Below are positions 47,529-58,340 of a stretch of DNA of 64,000 bases, in pieces (within the stretch, counting starts at the first letter, position 1; every line of letters starts with the position of its first letter). Source of the stretch: Porodaedalea pini (Eukaryota; Basidiomycota; Agaricomycetes; Hymenochaetales; Hymenochaetaceae); the NCBI GenBank assembly GCA_002794775.1, contig NBAY01000033.1:372001-436000 (forward strand), in the 5' to 3' direction. A program made the translations under genes and the position numbers. A model generated the notes under the pieces. It was not told where the DNA came from. It saw only the letters and a list, made by a program, of their open reading frames with translations, and did not search any database.

Positions 47529-48115
47529 ATGTCTGAAATCCAGGCAAGTCTTGATCCAAAGCACCAGATCCAATCTACCCCGACTGAATCAAACCAATCA
47601 CGGCGTCTAATCATTTGCAGGAAGGAGACCACGTCAAATATGCGCCGTACCATCAGGCTCGTAAGTCACCCTCCCCACTCGCTTCAGAGAATGCCGAACG
47701 TGACAGCGAGACGCATGCATTAATACTGAACATCATGCGATATCCTGACTATCGGATGTAGCTGACCCGAAGAACGCGAAGAGCCAGACGACGGGCGAGG
47801 TGACGGCCGTAAACGAGAAGCCTAAGAAGGGAGATCCAGAGGTAAGAGTCTCCAAATACGCATCGCACATGCTCTCCGCCCACGAACTGGCCGGTATGGC
47901 CGACTTTGAATCGAATTAACCTGTCACGATCGCGCTGACTGACCCCTTCCGGACATTCTCTTCGATAGCACAAGACGTATACGATCGAGAATGACAACAC
48001 GGGCAAGGAGACAACGTATGGCGTGCGTAAACTGTTGCCACTTCGACAGAAGTATGAATACTGATGCGTGGACGATGAGCAGAAGCGGAGCATCACGGAG
48101 AAGTTGGACGATTGA
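47529..48115 (+). CDS. Small Hva1-TUDOR domain protein (DUF2945), 73 residues
   Basis: Exons 47529-47543, 47621-47660, 47762-47841, 47969-48022 and 48083-48115 give MSEIQ, EGDHVKYAPYHQ, DPKNAKSQTTGEVTAVNEK, HKTYTIENDNTGKETTYG and KRSITEKLDD. The order of Gly-Asp-x-Val-Lys near the start, TGEVTAV in the middle and the closing YTIENDNTGKE is that of the Hva1-TUDOR (DUF2945) family: small SH3-like barrels of unclear role, first noted as hypervirulence-associated proteins. Intron 1 has a GC donor (CAG-GCAAGT) where the dead neighbour has GT. All phases agree. Confidence 0.8.
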
Positions 48116-48266
48116 TCAATGAGCGCGCGTCTGGAATGCTGAGGCTTTTACAAGTCAAACTTACTTGTATATGTACCGATCATGTTTCACACTGTGTATA
48201 ATATAGAAAGAGCTCCTTAGCATTTGCGCCTTAGGCGTGCAACCTAGAATCGAGCTGCATTTTAAA

Positions 48267-50786
48267 CTAGTAAACACCCTGCACGGGATCGTACGTGAAG
48301 TCGCTGAAATAGGCTGGTGTCGTCGAGTTGTGACCATTTCCAGTCGCATACATACCCACAAGAGTCTACAGCAAGAATTCGCGTCACCACACGTCTTCCA
48401 ATCACGAGTCTACCGAGTTCATACTCACCCCAGTGAACCCCCCGCTAACTTCCCTCGCGGCTCCATAACCAACTATCGTCCAGTCGCCGTCCTCCGCCCT
48501 TTTATCCTTCTCCGTTTCAACATACGAGAAAGCATACGTGGATGCATTCACCGCCTGCACGCGCAGCCGTAAGTTATTCACCCCGTCAGCGAGTGGTAGT
48601 ACACCCGGCTGGGAGTACACGTCGCTCAACCCATCCGCGCTCGCGTTCGCGTCGATCGTGCGCAGGCGGATGTACTTTTGCAGCCGACTGCTGTCAGACG
48701 CGTTGCGCTCCACGACGACTCCCAGATCGAAATGCTGCACGCGCTGGATGAACAGCGTCATCCCCGCCTCCTCTCCCTCCACTCCCACGTCCGAGAGGCT
48801 CGGCGCAAAGGACAAACTCGCCTCCGCAGTGAACTCCACCGCGTCCTGCCGCCTTGCAATGAACGTGCTCGTACCCAACCCGCCGTTTCCTGTGATGTTC
48901 TCTGCAGAGCCCGTGATACGCAAGGTGTTCGGATGGCCCTCGGGTGAGACTGCGAAGCGCGAAAAGTCCGGGAGACGGTAGTAGACGAGCTGCCGTGGCA
49001 GGTCGGAAAGGGAGGCGCTGGTAGTGGTGGAGGTGAAGTGATGTGCTGAGCGTGGCCGACAAGCGGGTCGATTCTGTCGTCTGTTGCAGTCGGCTAAAGA
49101 AATGAAAATGAGATGTACGTTCTGAATTGAAGGAAGATTGGCGTTCAGAGAAACCGAACGGACGTACGGGCTGTGAATGAGGGAGAGGACCAATCATGTT
49201 GATGTATGCATGTCCAGGAGTTGCATTATTAAAAACCGGGAATTCATCTGCAAGTAGCGCCGAGTACTAAGAGAATACATGATGTGATATTAGCCGGCAA
49301 AACGCACTTTCTTCCCATATCACAGGTACAAGAACAGTCTCCCGACCCATAGGACTAATGATGCAGATCCCTGAGTCAGCTTCCTTTTCTTTTTCTGAGG
49401 TTGAGAGCAAGAATAGCTCGAAAACGTACTAGTTGACCGTACCGTTCCTCGTCGCGAGCGCGACGGACCACCAGTTCCCAGCGGTGTCGTTAAACACATC
49501 CGCGTGTCCTACCGTCTGCACTGTATGACAAAATAAAAAAAACCGTGTTAGTACAAGCATCTCCGAGTTCAAGTGGTACGCATGTGAAATTTGACGAACA
49601 ATAGAGGGACGTGTTCGCGTTCGTCAGAACTGGGTTGTTCACATACGACGTATACGGTCCGGAAACGTTCGAGGCTCGCGCCATGCTACATATTCGATTG
49701 AAGCATTTCAGTTCACGCCGATGAAGTAACGAAATGAGCGAAAGAAAAGAGAAGCACGGACGTGACCATATGTCCTAACCCAGTTCCGCCTTACGAACAA
49801 AATTGAGTCAGTAAATGCTTGTAAGGTACAAAGAAAAAGCATTCATGCCTTCAGCTATAAGCAGGTAATACCCGTCATTCCTTCTGTAGATATGCGGCCC
49901 CTCGGGTGCCTGCGCGAGTCCAGAGTTCACTTCAATATCCCACACTCTTCAAACCCCCACAAACAATAAGCAAAATATTCACCATCCCGCCCGTTCCGTT
50001 CCAAATCGTCATCGCATCCCCGCTAAGGCTCTCACCCGTTGTCACATCAATCGCAAACTGCTGTATCGCAGGGAAGATGCGCCAGTAGTGCGAGCCTTGC
50101 ACGTACGCTGTGCCGTCGTCGTCCCAGAACAGAGAGGTGTCGTAGCCCTGGAAGGCGAAGTGTACGGGATCGGACCATCCGTTGCCGTTATTTGCAAAAA
50201 TGTCGGTTGTGGTGAAGATGAGCTGTGGAAACGTCCAGAATTGGAATTATAAAGACAAACAGAGAAAGAGGAGAGGCGTACGTTGTCCCAGCGCTCTTGC
50301 GAGTTCTCCGGCTCGTAGTCTTTCACGAGCGTCGTGGTGACATAGAAGGTCCCCTCGCGATGCCGAATGGTACAAGCCCAGATTCCGCCCGTCGTCGTAT
50401 TGATCGTGCTCAAAGCAGGGAGCTGCTCCGGTCTAGACAAAACATTTCCTGTTATGAGAGTTGGTCAAGCTTTTACTATTCGTAGGGAGGTCGAAGGGGT
50501 AGAGCAGCGCGCACTCACCAATCTGCTGCCATTGAACCAGATCGCGCGACGTATACACCGGAATCCCGGGGAACGCGCTGAACGAGCTCGACACGCAGAA
50601 GAACTGTGCGCCGACGCGTGTGCAGGACGGGTCGGGCGCGAAGCCGCTGATGACCGGGTTGTGGTACGCTCTGAGTCTGGAAGTTGTCTTTGACTCGGAG
50701 GGGATGAGCGAAGGGCCAGATAGTCCTGCAACAGAGACCGAGAACACGAGTGGGAGAAGAGCGAGAACCAAGAACTTGGCTGCCAT
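48267..50786 (-). CDS. Secreted glycoside hydrolase family 43 (beta-xylosidase / alpha-L-arabinofuranosidase type)
   Basis: The start is ATG 50786 with a signal peptide (MAAKFLVLALLPLVFSVSVA). The five-bladed propeller begins YHNPVISGFAPDPSC, whose Asp (about residue 52) is the expected general base. GFAPDPSC is followed by RDLVQWQQIG, WACTIRHREGTFYV, DTSLFWDDDGTAYVQGSHYW, APEGPHIYRRNDGYYLL (Glu general acid) and GGTGLGHMVTSARASN. After QTVGHADVFNDTAGNWWSV comes the beta-sandwich GH43_C2 domain (ITGNGGLGTSTFIARRQDAV to AYFSDFTYDPVQGVY). Such enzymes release xylose or arabinose from hemicellulose outside the cell. About nine short introns are present. The GH43 subfamily cannot be fixed by eye. 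Confidence 0.88.
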
Positions 50787-51573
50787 GGTGTCGACTGAAG
50801 GGAGATCCGTGCTGAACAGTATCTTTCAGAGGTTTTGCATCCGTGTTATATCTGCCTTCATACAGCTTCAAGGAAGCAGGAGAAACACGACGGGTCATGT
50901 CCAAGACTCCAGTCCACATCACGCGGACGCGCCTCGTAATACAGAGAACATGCGAAGAGCGGGTCGGCACCGTGGGCACCGTGGCTGCTAGAATATGAGC
51001 ATGGCATCTTCAATGAACGGACCGCTTGTATGTCTTCGAAGAGCGTCACGAGTCGAGGAGACAGATGTGGGTTAGTAAGCAGATCTCGGAGTAATAACAG
51101 GAGACGCCCAACGAGCTGAACTTTTATTAGGTTATAGACATACCGGCGGTACTTTACTCATGTAGTGCAGGGTGAAGATGATGCCTAGTCTAGCCCAGAA
51201 GAAGACGAGCAGGGCCTCGGAGGTCGAGAGCCACCTGGTAGGTGGTAATGCATGTCCGACATTGCAGTACGTTGTACAGTCCTTCGTAGTTGATAGACTT
51301 TTGCTGATATGAAACCGGGCAAAATATGAAAGAGAGATTGAACGCGGGTATCCAATAATCACGATAGACGCGACGCGACGCGTCAAAAGCATCATTATAC
51401 GCGCCACATTTTTCTACATTGCACCGAACGCTAGTACAACAGTACACTACCTATGTGTTGGTTAAAGCATATACAAAGATTAAATTACAGAACGCATAGA
51501 CATACCGTATGCAATGTCGTGTTTTAGAGTCTACAAAAAGGAACAAGAATGCAATTGGCCTGGGCGAAATGAT
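50787..51573. other. Intergenic
   Basis: On the minus strand ATATAAC about 60 nt upstream of the GH43 ATG may be a TATA element. At 51190-51447 a minus-strand frame (YRDYWIPAFNLSFIF) looks weakly protein-like but has no identifiable family; it may be a decayed gene. Confidence 0.4.
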
Positions 51574-52800
51574 TCAATTCAGTGTCTGCAACTTCATCCA
51601 CTCAGTGTCATTTGCATTGAAGTTGACGCCCTTTTTTCTCCACCATTCCCTCGCCGCCTCCCCGCCGCCGATTGCATCCTCCAGCGCCTCCTCAATGTCA
51701 CAAATGCGGTACTGCACGGGTAAGCCGCTACGGTCCCACCACTCGAGTACCTCAGGCCGATTATGTCGCGTCGCAAGCGTCAGGGCGTCCTGGTCAAAAA
51801 TCAACTGCAGCCCGCTCTCGAGCCACCACTGCAGGACGTCGACTTTGCCGTGCATGCTCGCATGGTGCATCGCCGTGCGGTCGTACTTGAACTCGAGCGT
51901 CGAGTGCAGCCACCACGTGAGCACGTCGACGTGCCCCGCGCTGCTCGCCATGTCCATCACACGCCCGATCTTCAGCGGCAGCCCCGAGTGTCGCCACCAC
52001 TCAAGAATGTGCACGTGGTTCTTCGCGCTCGCGGCCTCGAGCGCCGACTCGCTGTATTCGAGCGGCAGCTTTGAGTTGACCCACCAGTCGAGCGAGGCGC
52101 GCTCGCCGTTGCGGCATGCACCGTCGATCGCCTCGGATACGGATGATGGACTGGGTTTTGGCAGTATCTGTGCGTCTACCGCGTGTTTCCACCAGGTCAG
52201 CACGCCCGTCCGCCCGTACTGCGACGCAACGACCGGGATGATGTCGTTTCGGAACCAATGGGAAAATTGGGTACGATAGGAATGCAGGAGAGCGTCGAGG
52301 ACATGCACGTAGCCGAAGCGTACAGTGAGTGTCGCGCCGGCCCGCGTGGGCGGGTTCCGCACAGGATCAGCGGAGCGAACAAGCGGGACAAAGCCAGAAA
52401 GCATGGCCTCATCTGTTACAGAAGCGCGTGCCCAGGACAAAGGTCGAGGCAGCGTTGTTGGCAGCCCCACGGCCTTGCAAAGCTCCCAATCGCCCAGCAT
52501 ATCGAGGATTTCGACGAGTATCTCCGTCGGTAGATCAGGCAGTCTCGGCTGCTGCTGCCTCGTGCGTATGGCCCCGTTCACGGGCGACGAAGAAAGTGTA
52601 GTAGACTTTCCAGAGCAAGATTGTGACCGATCAACAGGTACATGATATGTTTGTAGATCGAACTGGGTGAGACGAGATGCGAGTTCATCGTCCGTGCCAT
52701 GCGTCGGGAGCGAGCGCATATTGAGGAAGAGTACGAGCTGGTCGTGCGAGAATCGGGAGTAGGCATCGAGCACGGTGCTTGCGCGTGGTGTCCATGACAT
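51574..52800 (-). CDS. SAP domain / F-box / ankyrin-like repeat protein
   Basis: A single uninterrupted frame ends at TAA/TAG 51574. The start at ATG 52800 (MSWTPRASTVLDAYSRFS) is preferred because the sequence upstream, though open to ATG 52941, looks like a leader. An N-terminal SAP-like helix pair (LVLFLNMRSLPTHGTDDEL) is followed by an F-box-like motif (LPDLPTEILVEILDML). Ankyrin-like repeats with a recurrent VLxWW signature follow (VLTWWKHAV, ILEWWRHSGLPL, VLTWWLHSTLEF, VLQWWLESGLQL, VLEWWDRSGLPV). An F-box suggests an SCF ubiquitin-ligase adaptor, with the repeats as the substrate-binding part; a nucleic-acid role is suggested by SAP. Both are inferences. Such proteins form large families in wood-decay basidiomycetes. 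Length is 408 residues from this start. Confidence 0.78.
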   Translation of the reverse strand: MSWTPRASTVLDAYSRFSHDQLVLFLNMRSLPTHGTDDELASRLTQFDLQTYHVPVDRSQSCSGKSTTLSSSPVNGAIRTRQQQPRLPDLPTEILVEILDMLGDWELCKAVGLPTTLPRPLSWARASVTDEAMLSGFVPLVRSADPVRNPPTRAGATLTVRFGYVHVLDALLHSYRTQFSHWFRNDIIPVVASQYGRTGVLTWWKHAVDAQILPKPSPSSVSEAIDGACRNGERASLDWWVNSKLPLEYSESALEAASAKNHVHILEWWRHSGLPLKIGRVMDMASSAGHVDVLTWWLHSTLEFKYDRTAMHHASMHGKVDVLQWWLESGLQLIFDQDALTLATRHNRPEVLEWWDRSGLPVQYRICDIEEALEDAIGGGEAAREWWRKKGVNFNANDTEWMKLQTLN

Positions 52801-53944
52801 TAAATGTAGCTTTGGCAGTTGCGAAATGTGACTTGAGATCGTGCTCGTTGTCGTCGACATGAAAGTTGAGCACAAGAAGCGAATTGGGCAAGCCTCTTTA
52901 GAGGTAAATGCTAAAAGTGGCGTGGGAGTTATAACTTCCATTTTGGGTTTGTAGAAGAATTTCCGCCTTATCCTTGTTCCATCTTGGTTCAATATAAATT
53001 TTCAGACAAGGGGCACTAGAAAAATAAAAGTACAGCATTTAGCATTTATCAAGACAGTGGAAATTTCTCAGATAAATCTGCGAGGAAAGTTGCAGCTTTA
53101 GAGTCTGACAAGGTCAAACATTGCGTCGAACGCGACGCGTATCGTTCACGTGATGACCAAAATCCATTGTCATTAATATTTCGCCCCGAAGTCGGCGCTT
53201 TGTCTACACATTCTTTCGTCATCGTTCTAAAGTAGGACTTGGAACTGCATGTTTTTCGGTGCTCCGCAAGCTAATGAATTACCCTTGAACCCGGACTGCC
53301 GACGTACCCGAAAGCATATGATGAAAGCGTTCTGTGAATCTGTCTACCTCGTCTACTTCAATTTTTTTTCTCGCCATCCGACGCGCTCACAGTCGCATCA
53401 AGTGTCAGGTAAACTCCTCAAAGATCTTTCAAGGTATCGAATGCATAGTCCGCAATCCGGCAAAGTCGCACTCTATTTTCGGTTCCTCACTTGAGTAGTC
53501 AGTACTGTTGGACAAATCTCAGGATTCTCGAGCTCGAATGACGGGAGTACAATCACGCTAGAGATATGGAGGGTTCATCTCGTCTTCGAGAAAAATGACC
53601 GAGTCAAATCAGGTGCTGGATGGAGAGTACGAACACGAAACGAAGAACGTGGCAATATCGTACGTATATTACTTTCATGAAGGTAGAGGCAAACTATTCA
53701 CGCAGGATACAGGCAATGAATATTGAGTATAATTATTTTTGCAGCGGTTGTCATTTTATTTTCTTGGTCAGAAATACCACGTCGTTCCATCCTGACATGC
53801 ATCCTGGCACGAACGAGGTCAAAAACCAGCCGAAAAGTTAGCTACGACGGGCAAGCGGCCCTCAAAAGCATCATGCCTCCACGTGTTTTCAAACACGAAA
53901 AAGCTTGACATTCTATGCTCTGTGTAGCTGCTCTTTACAGCAAG
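52801..53944. other. Interval without a recognised gene
   Basis: Short open frames at 53249-53494 and 53620-53841 (plus) carry no motif. The region precedes a GH43 fragment and may itself be decayed duplicate sequence. Confidence 0.4.
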
Positions 53945-54240
53945 TTATCCCTTCGCAAACAATGGCAATGAATGGTCCGATGCCATCCCCTTCTCCTTGG
54001 GCTACTGAGCTTCGTTATTCTGAGGTGACGACTACACTCTACGTACAGGGCTCGCACTACTGGCGTATCAAGCCCGAGATCAGGCAGTTCGCCAATGACT
54101 TGACCTCTGGAGAGGGCCTGAGTGATTTGAACGGGGTACAGAGGGAATGATGCGAGGCGGTCGCTGTCCCTTGCGTGCTAGGCTCCTGAGGTGCCTGATA
54201 TTTGCAAGCGAAACGATGGGTATTCTCCGTCCCGTTGCTT
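53945..54240 (+). pseudogene. GH43 pseudogene fragment
   Basis: The plus strand reads FANNGNEWSDA, then with stops and frame changes LYVQGSHYWRIKPEIRQFA and LTSGEGLSDLNG, and finally APEVPDICKRNDGY (about 54180-54225). These match, in order, FANNGNGWSDP, AYVQGSHYWRIFPAIQQFA, VTTGESLSGD and APEGPHIYRRNDGY of the GH43 gene at 48267-50786. The N-terminal part, the C2 domain and any start codon are missing. The introns between these blocks appear shortened or lost. Confidence 0.85.
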
Positions 54241-54794
54241 TGCATCCCCCTTTCGATTTATCATGCTAATATATAGTATGTTCTGTGCTACGATTATTTC
54301 TGTATCATTTCTAAATCACATACTGCATACGAGAACACTCCGGTTCTGATGAACGTCAATATGTCCGATTATATATCATGAGTAATACTATACCTCTCCC
54401 ATATCTTATAGCTGAGGGCTCGCAATGACTGAACATTCATGCTTTTCAGTCCAAATCGTCGGACATGCTGACTTCTTCGATAATACTGACGGCAATTGGT
54501 GGGCCGTTGCTTTGCGACGAGGAACGCGACCGTAAAATAGTACATACCTTCATTTTGCATTGGCGAGTCGTCAATCTGACGTCGATCGTCTTACGTCCTG
54601 TGGGCCGTGAGATTGTCCTCACCCCCGTCATATAGGCAGAAAGTAAGTCTGGTTCGTCCTTGCTGCGCATAATATGGGGCGGCGCGATGAGCGGGGGATA
54701 TTCTGGAGAAGGTAATATATTTTTCTTTCCCCTTTAAGTACTGTACTGGCCATGGATGTTACATCAGGAAAACCCTCCCAAGCGGAAAAAGATA

Positions 54795-55060
54795 GAATTG
54801 GCTTAGAATACAATAATACTGGTAGAATATTCTGGAATGATATTAGAATGTGCTCGGACTCAGCAAGCTTGTTCAGAATTGGATGGAATTGAGGTGAATT
54901 CTGGAGCTCTGTTGGAATTCGCTGGAATCAGCAAGCTGAACATTTGGAATTGAACAGAATCAGCAGCTTGAAATTTAGAATATAGATAGAAAAATGATAC
55001 ACCTCATAGATTCTATGGAATTTTGTAGAATAAAAAACTGATTGTGGAATTCATTAGATT
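54795..55060. repeat. GGAAT/AGAAT-rich tract, left
   Basis: GAAT preceded by G or A recurs every 8-15 nt through this AT-rich tract, together with GCAAGCTTG / GCAAGCTGA motifs. A similar tract lies at 57805-58010 in the same orientation. Confidence 0.6.
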
Positions 55061-55179
55061 CTGCCATGGCTTGACACAGGTGCAGGTACTAGATTGGCTT
55101 CTTGGGCCTATACTGGGACCCATGAACTATCTGCAGGTTACAGTGTTTTTCATAAGTCTTGAGACATGTGAAGATCACA

Positions 55180-55865
55180 AAATTTGAGCATTTCAGCACC
55201 TCAAAAACTTGTAAAACCCATATCTCTGTCAATTCTTCACAGAATCATTTCAAAAATGTTGCCAAATTCATTTTCAACAGCTTCTAAATGTTTGTGAGCT
55301 TAGTAGACAGAAGGTGGAATATTGAGGCTGCAGTAGTGAGAATGGGTGTTTTTCTAGAAAAAAACCCTTCCCTGATTTTTCCTGAGCTCAATTTTGAAGC
55401 TAATGACATGAAACTTGTTGGAGAATGGTCTATATACTATACTGTTGATGTTATGAGGGATGAACTAGGGTGAATGTCTCTTGTCCTGTTTGACTGTTGT
55501 GCTGAAACTCTCAAACTCATCCAAATTTGCTTGACTCAGACAGTTGCCAAAAGTTTGCCTGCATTGTTATAAGCCATATATAATTTAATATACAATATAA
55601 ATACCATTCTCCAACAAGTTTCATATCATTAGCTTCAAAATTGAGCTCAGGAAAAATCAGGGAAGGAGGTTTTCTAGAAAAACACCCATTTTCACTACTG
55701 CAGTCTCAATATTCCACCTTCTGTCCTCTAAGCTCAAATAAATTTTAGAAATCATTCAAACACAAATTTAGCAACTTTTTTGAAGAGTTTTTGTGAAGAA
55801 TTGATTGAGATATGATGTATTTTGTATTTGGAGGCACTTCAGGTGACAAAAACTGCTAAGTCCAA
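55180..55865. repeat. Long imperfect inverted repeat (hairpin), arms about 250 bp, spacer about 175 bp
   Basis: The arm at about 55180-55428 is mirrored by about 55603-55865. The inner part (55330-55428 against 55603-55705) is nearly exact, for example CCTGAGCTCAATTTTGAAGC against GCTTCAAAATTGAGCTCAGG. The outer part is more diverged. The spacer is AT-rich (TATATAATTTAATATAC). Neither arm has coding character. It could be a foldback or MITE-type element. Confidence 0.85.
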
Positions 55866-55978
55866 TTTCCCGCACCTGGATGCGTCATCCACAGAAGAGG
55901 TGTGGGAACTTGATCACATGTATGTTGGTTTTGACGCGACACACCACACATCGCCTTCACATCTGCTGCCACTCCAAT

Positions 55979-57795
55979 ATGTCTGGTGTCGACGTCCTTA
56001 CAGAATGTCTGAAAACCCCCTCAATCACACCCACCGCAACCATCACACACGAAGTGGTAGCCTCACTGGCCGCCTGGTGGGATGCACTCACTGCTGCAGG
56101 CAACATGCCGTCCGACTTCTGACCTTCAACTTATTAGAATGCTCGTCTTCAAGCCGAAGACCGTAAAGTCTGCCGCAACAGTTCCTGTTGTTGTCATTGC
56201 ACGCATCGCCGGACCTGCTAAAATAATTTTTTGTGTTGGACAAGGACTCGCATGAGCCCAGTCTCTTTATCTGTCCACACGCATCGTTAAAGTTTGTCCA
56301 GTTTCACCATTAGCACTTGACGCAAACACATTCCCAAAGGTTGTCACGGTCCTTGATGCATCACTCGCATCATCGACTTCCCTCTTCGCCGTACATGCGC
56401 TCGCCTCTGATTTTACTGTCTTCCTCCCTGGAACCAACATTGCTTCATACTGGCGTGTCTCGAAACAGGGAGACCAAGTTTCACGAGGTAGATTTCGTGG
56501 AACTCAAGGCCGAGGCTGTGGTGCCTGCTGTGCGCACGTCTGCAATTGCCGCCCAGGAAAAGGCAACAAAAGAGGAAGGGAGAATTGACGGCACGGTGAA
56601 GATTGCTATTGGCATGAAGAAAGGGTCGACTTCCCGGGTTGGTATACGAACGTGCGTTGATTGTTCTGTAATCCTCACTTTGTGCTGACAAATATTATAG
56701 GCGCTGATTAAGGTCGGTATGACATGCGTCTTCAGAGGGAGCTCCGAGCTTGAGGAGCCCATAGCAATCTGTCCGACTACAGAAACGGTCATGTATCCCT
56801 ACTGAAGTACGGGAAATTCTCAATTTACATCGTCGCGTGTACGAGGTGCTGCTTACCGTACTCGTCATCACAGGCGTCAAGTCGGACAAGGAGAAGTTTG
56901 CCGGTGGTCTTTACGCGATGACCGGCCATGGCATCCAAGCTGCGACGTCGCATTGCCTTCGCCAAGACTTCTCACGGCCAGAGATGTTCAACGTCGTGGT
57001 CTCAGACCTGGATGATCCGCAGGGTACGGGTCTGAACGGTGGCAAATTATTCTGTGGCAGAACACGTGGAGCCTTAGCACATGCATGGTCGGAATCATGG
57101 TCATGATTCGTGGCGACAACCAGGGTCTTGTTCTCCCATTACGCGTCGCTCGTTGTCTCCTGCGGTATTACCATGCGCACTAATAAGCAGGAGTTATACG
57201 ACCGCTGTGAGGAGCTCGCGAAGACGCTCAGGAAAGCGTGAAGGTGGATGTACGGGACAGCTACACTCCTGGCTACAAGATCAACGACTGGAAACAGAAG
57301 GCGCGAAAATTCAATTATTCCTTATTTCTCGGTTTTCCTGTGGTCTTACAAATGGCTTTTTGTCCAGGTGCTCCACTTCGCCTTGAACTCAGTCCAGTTG
57401 ATATCCAGAAGAAGCAAACACTTTCTGTGCGACGTGATACGGGCTTGAAGGAGACTGCCATACCTGCACTTCTCAAGACTATCCAACAGGAGATGTTCGA
57501 GCACGCGAAGGCAAGGTACATGTCTTGCCTGCGCGTCGTGACAATGGGATGATGTCGTGCTGACACTGCTTCATACTTGCGTGCTCTCAGAACCGGCGAG
57601 ACCAAGCTTCACAAGGTAGATTTTGTGGAACTCAAGATCGATGCTGCGGCGTGCCTTACATCGTCGCATGTACAAAAGGAGCTGCTTGCCGTACCCGTCA
57701 TCCTGGGCATCAAGTCTGAGAAGAAGTTTGCCGGTGGTCTGTACATGATGACCGTGAAAGGCTTCATTCCGACGACCGGCCGTGGCATCCTTTTA
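55979..57795 (+). pseudogene. Rearranged prolyl-tRNA synthetase pseudogene, with a second partial copy
   Basis: The start reads MSGVDVLTECLKTPSITPTA and soon meets a stop. Ordered ProRS fragments follow in changing frames: FKPKTVKSAATVPVVVIAR, FPKVVTVLDASLASSTSLFA, VDFPGWYTN, SSELEEPIAICPTTETVMYP, KEKFAGGLYAMTG, ATSHCLRQDFSRPEMFNVVV, DNQGLVLPLRVA, GYTPGYKFNDW-like DSYTPGYKINDWKQK and GAPLRLELSPVDIQ. From about 57590 a second copy repeats ETKLHKVDFVELK and KKFAGGLYMMTVKGFIPTT. Many stops, a large internal loss after TVMYP and retained intron sequence (about 56650-56700) are present. It is a DNA-level duplicate of a eukaryotic ProRS gene, whose intact copy is outside the window. Confidence 0.88.
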
Positions 57796-57804
57796 GTTTA
57801 GTAG

Positions 57805-58010
57805 TTAATGTTTAGGAATATTATGGAATACACCAATAAACAGTCGGGAATGCTAAGATAAGTAACAAAATGGGGTTGGAATACAAGTGGAATGTAATTG
57901 GAATGTAATTGGAATGCAGCAGAATGCACGGCGTAGGGAATGACCTTTAGGAATGATGTGGAATTGGAATGAGCCAGAATCACTCAGAATTTCTGGCACA
58001 TTCCAATGAT
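57805..58010. repeat. GGAAT-rich tract, right
   Basis: GGAAT occurs more than ten times, including a tandem TGTAATTGGAA at about 57892-57915. It closes the pseudogene and repeat block that begins with the left tract at 54795. Confidence 0.6.
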
Positions 58011-58340
58011 TCCACCAGTTCCGGCCAGGAGGGTTTTCCTGATGTATATGAAGTGCGCGTCTTTCTGAGCTCTTTCTTTCGTATACTACAGTCAAAAGGT
58101 ATCTCATTCCTAAGCTGCGGACCTCGTTGAATTGCATGTATAGTATATTTATAATCGATCACATCTGTACAGGCTCTGCGCAAACGGCACCTTTGCATTG
58201 TCTCAAGTTTGTACTTTGGGATGTGTTGGGTGGCGTAACCAGCACAGCAAAAAACAAATAGAAGCAAATAGCTGATCGAGACTACTTTAGCCGCGCTGCC
58301 TTCCTCCTTCTTGCCTCCTACCACAAGCACCCAAGATACG

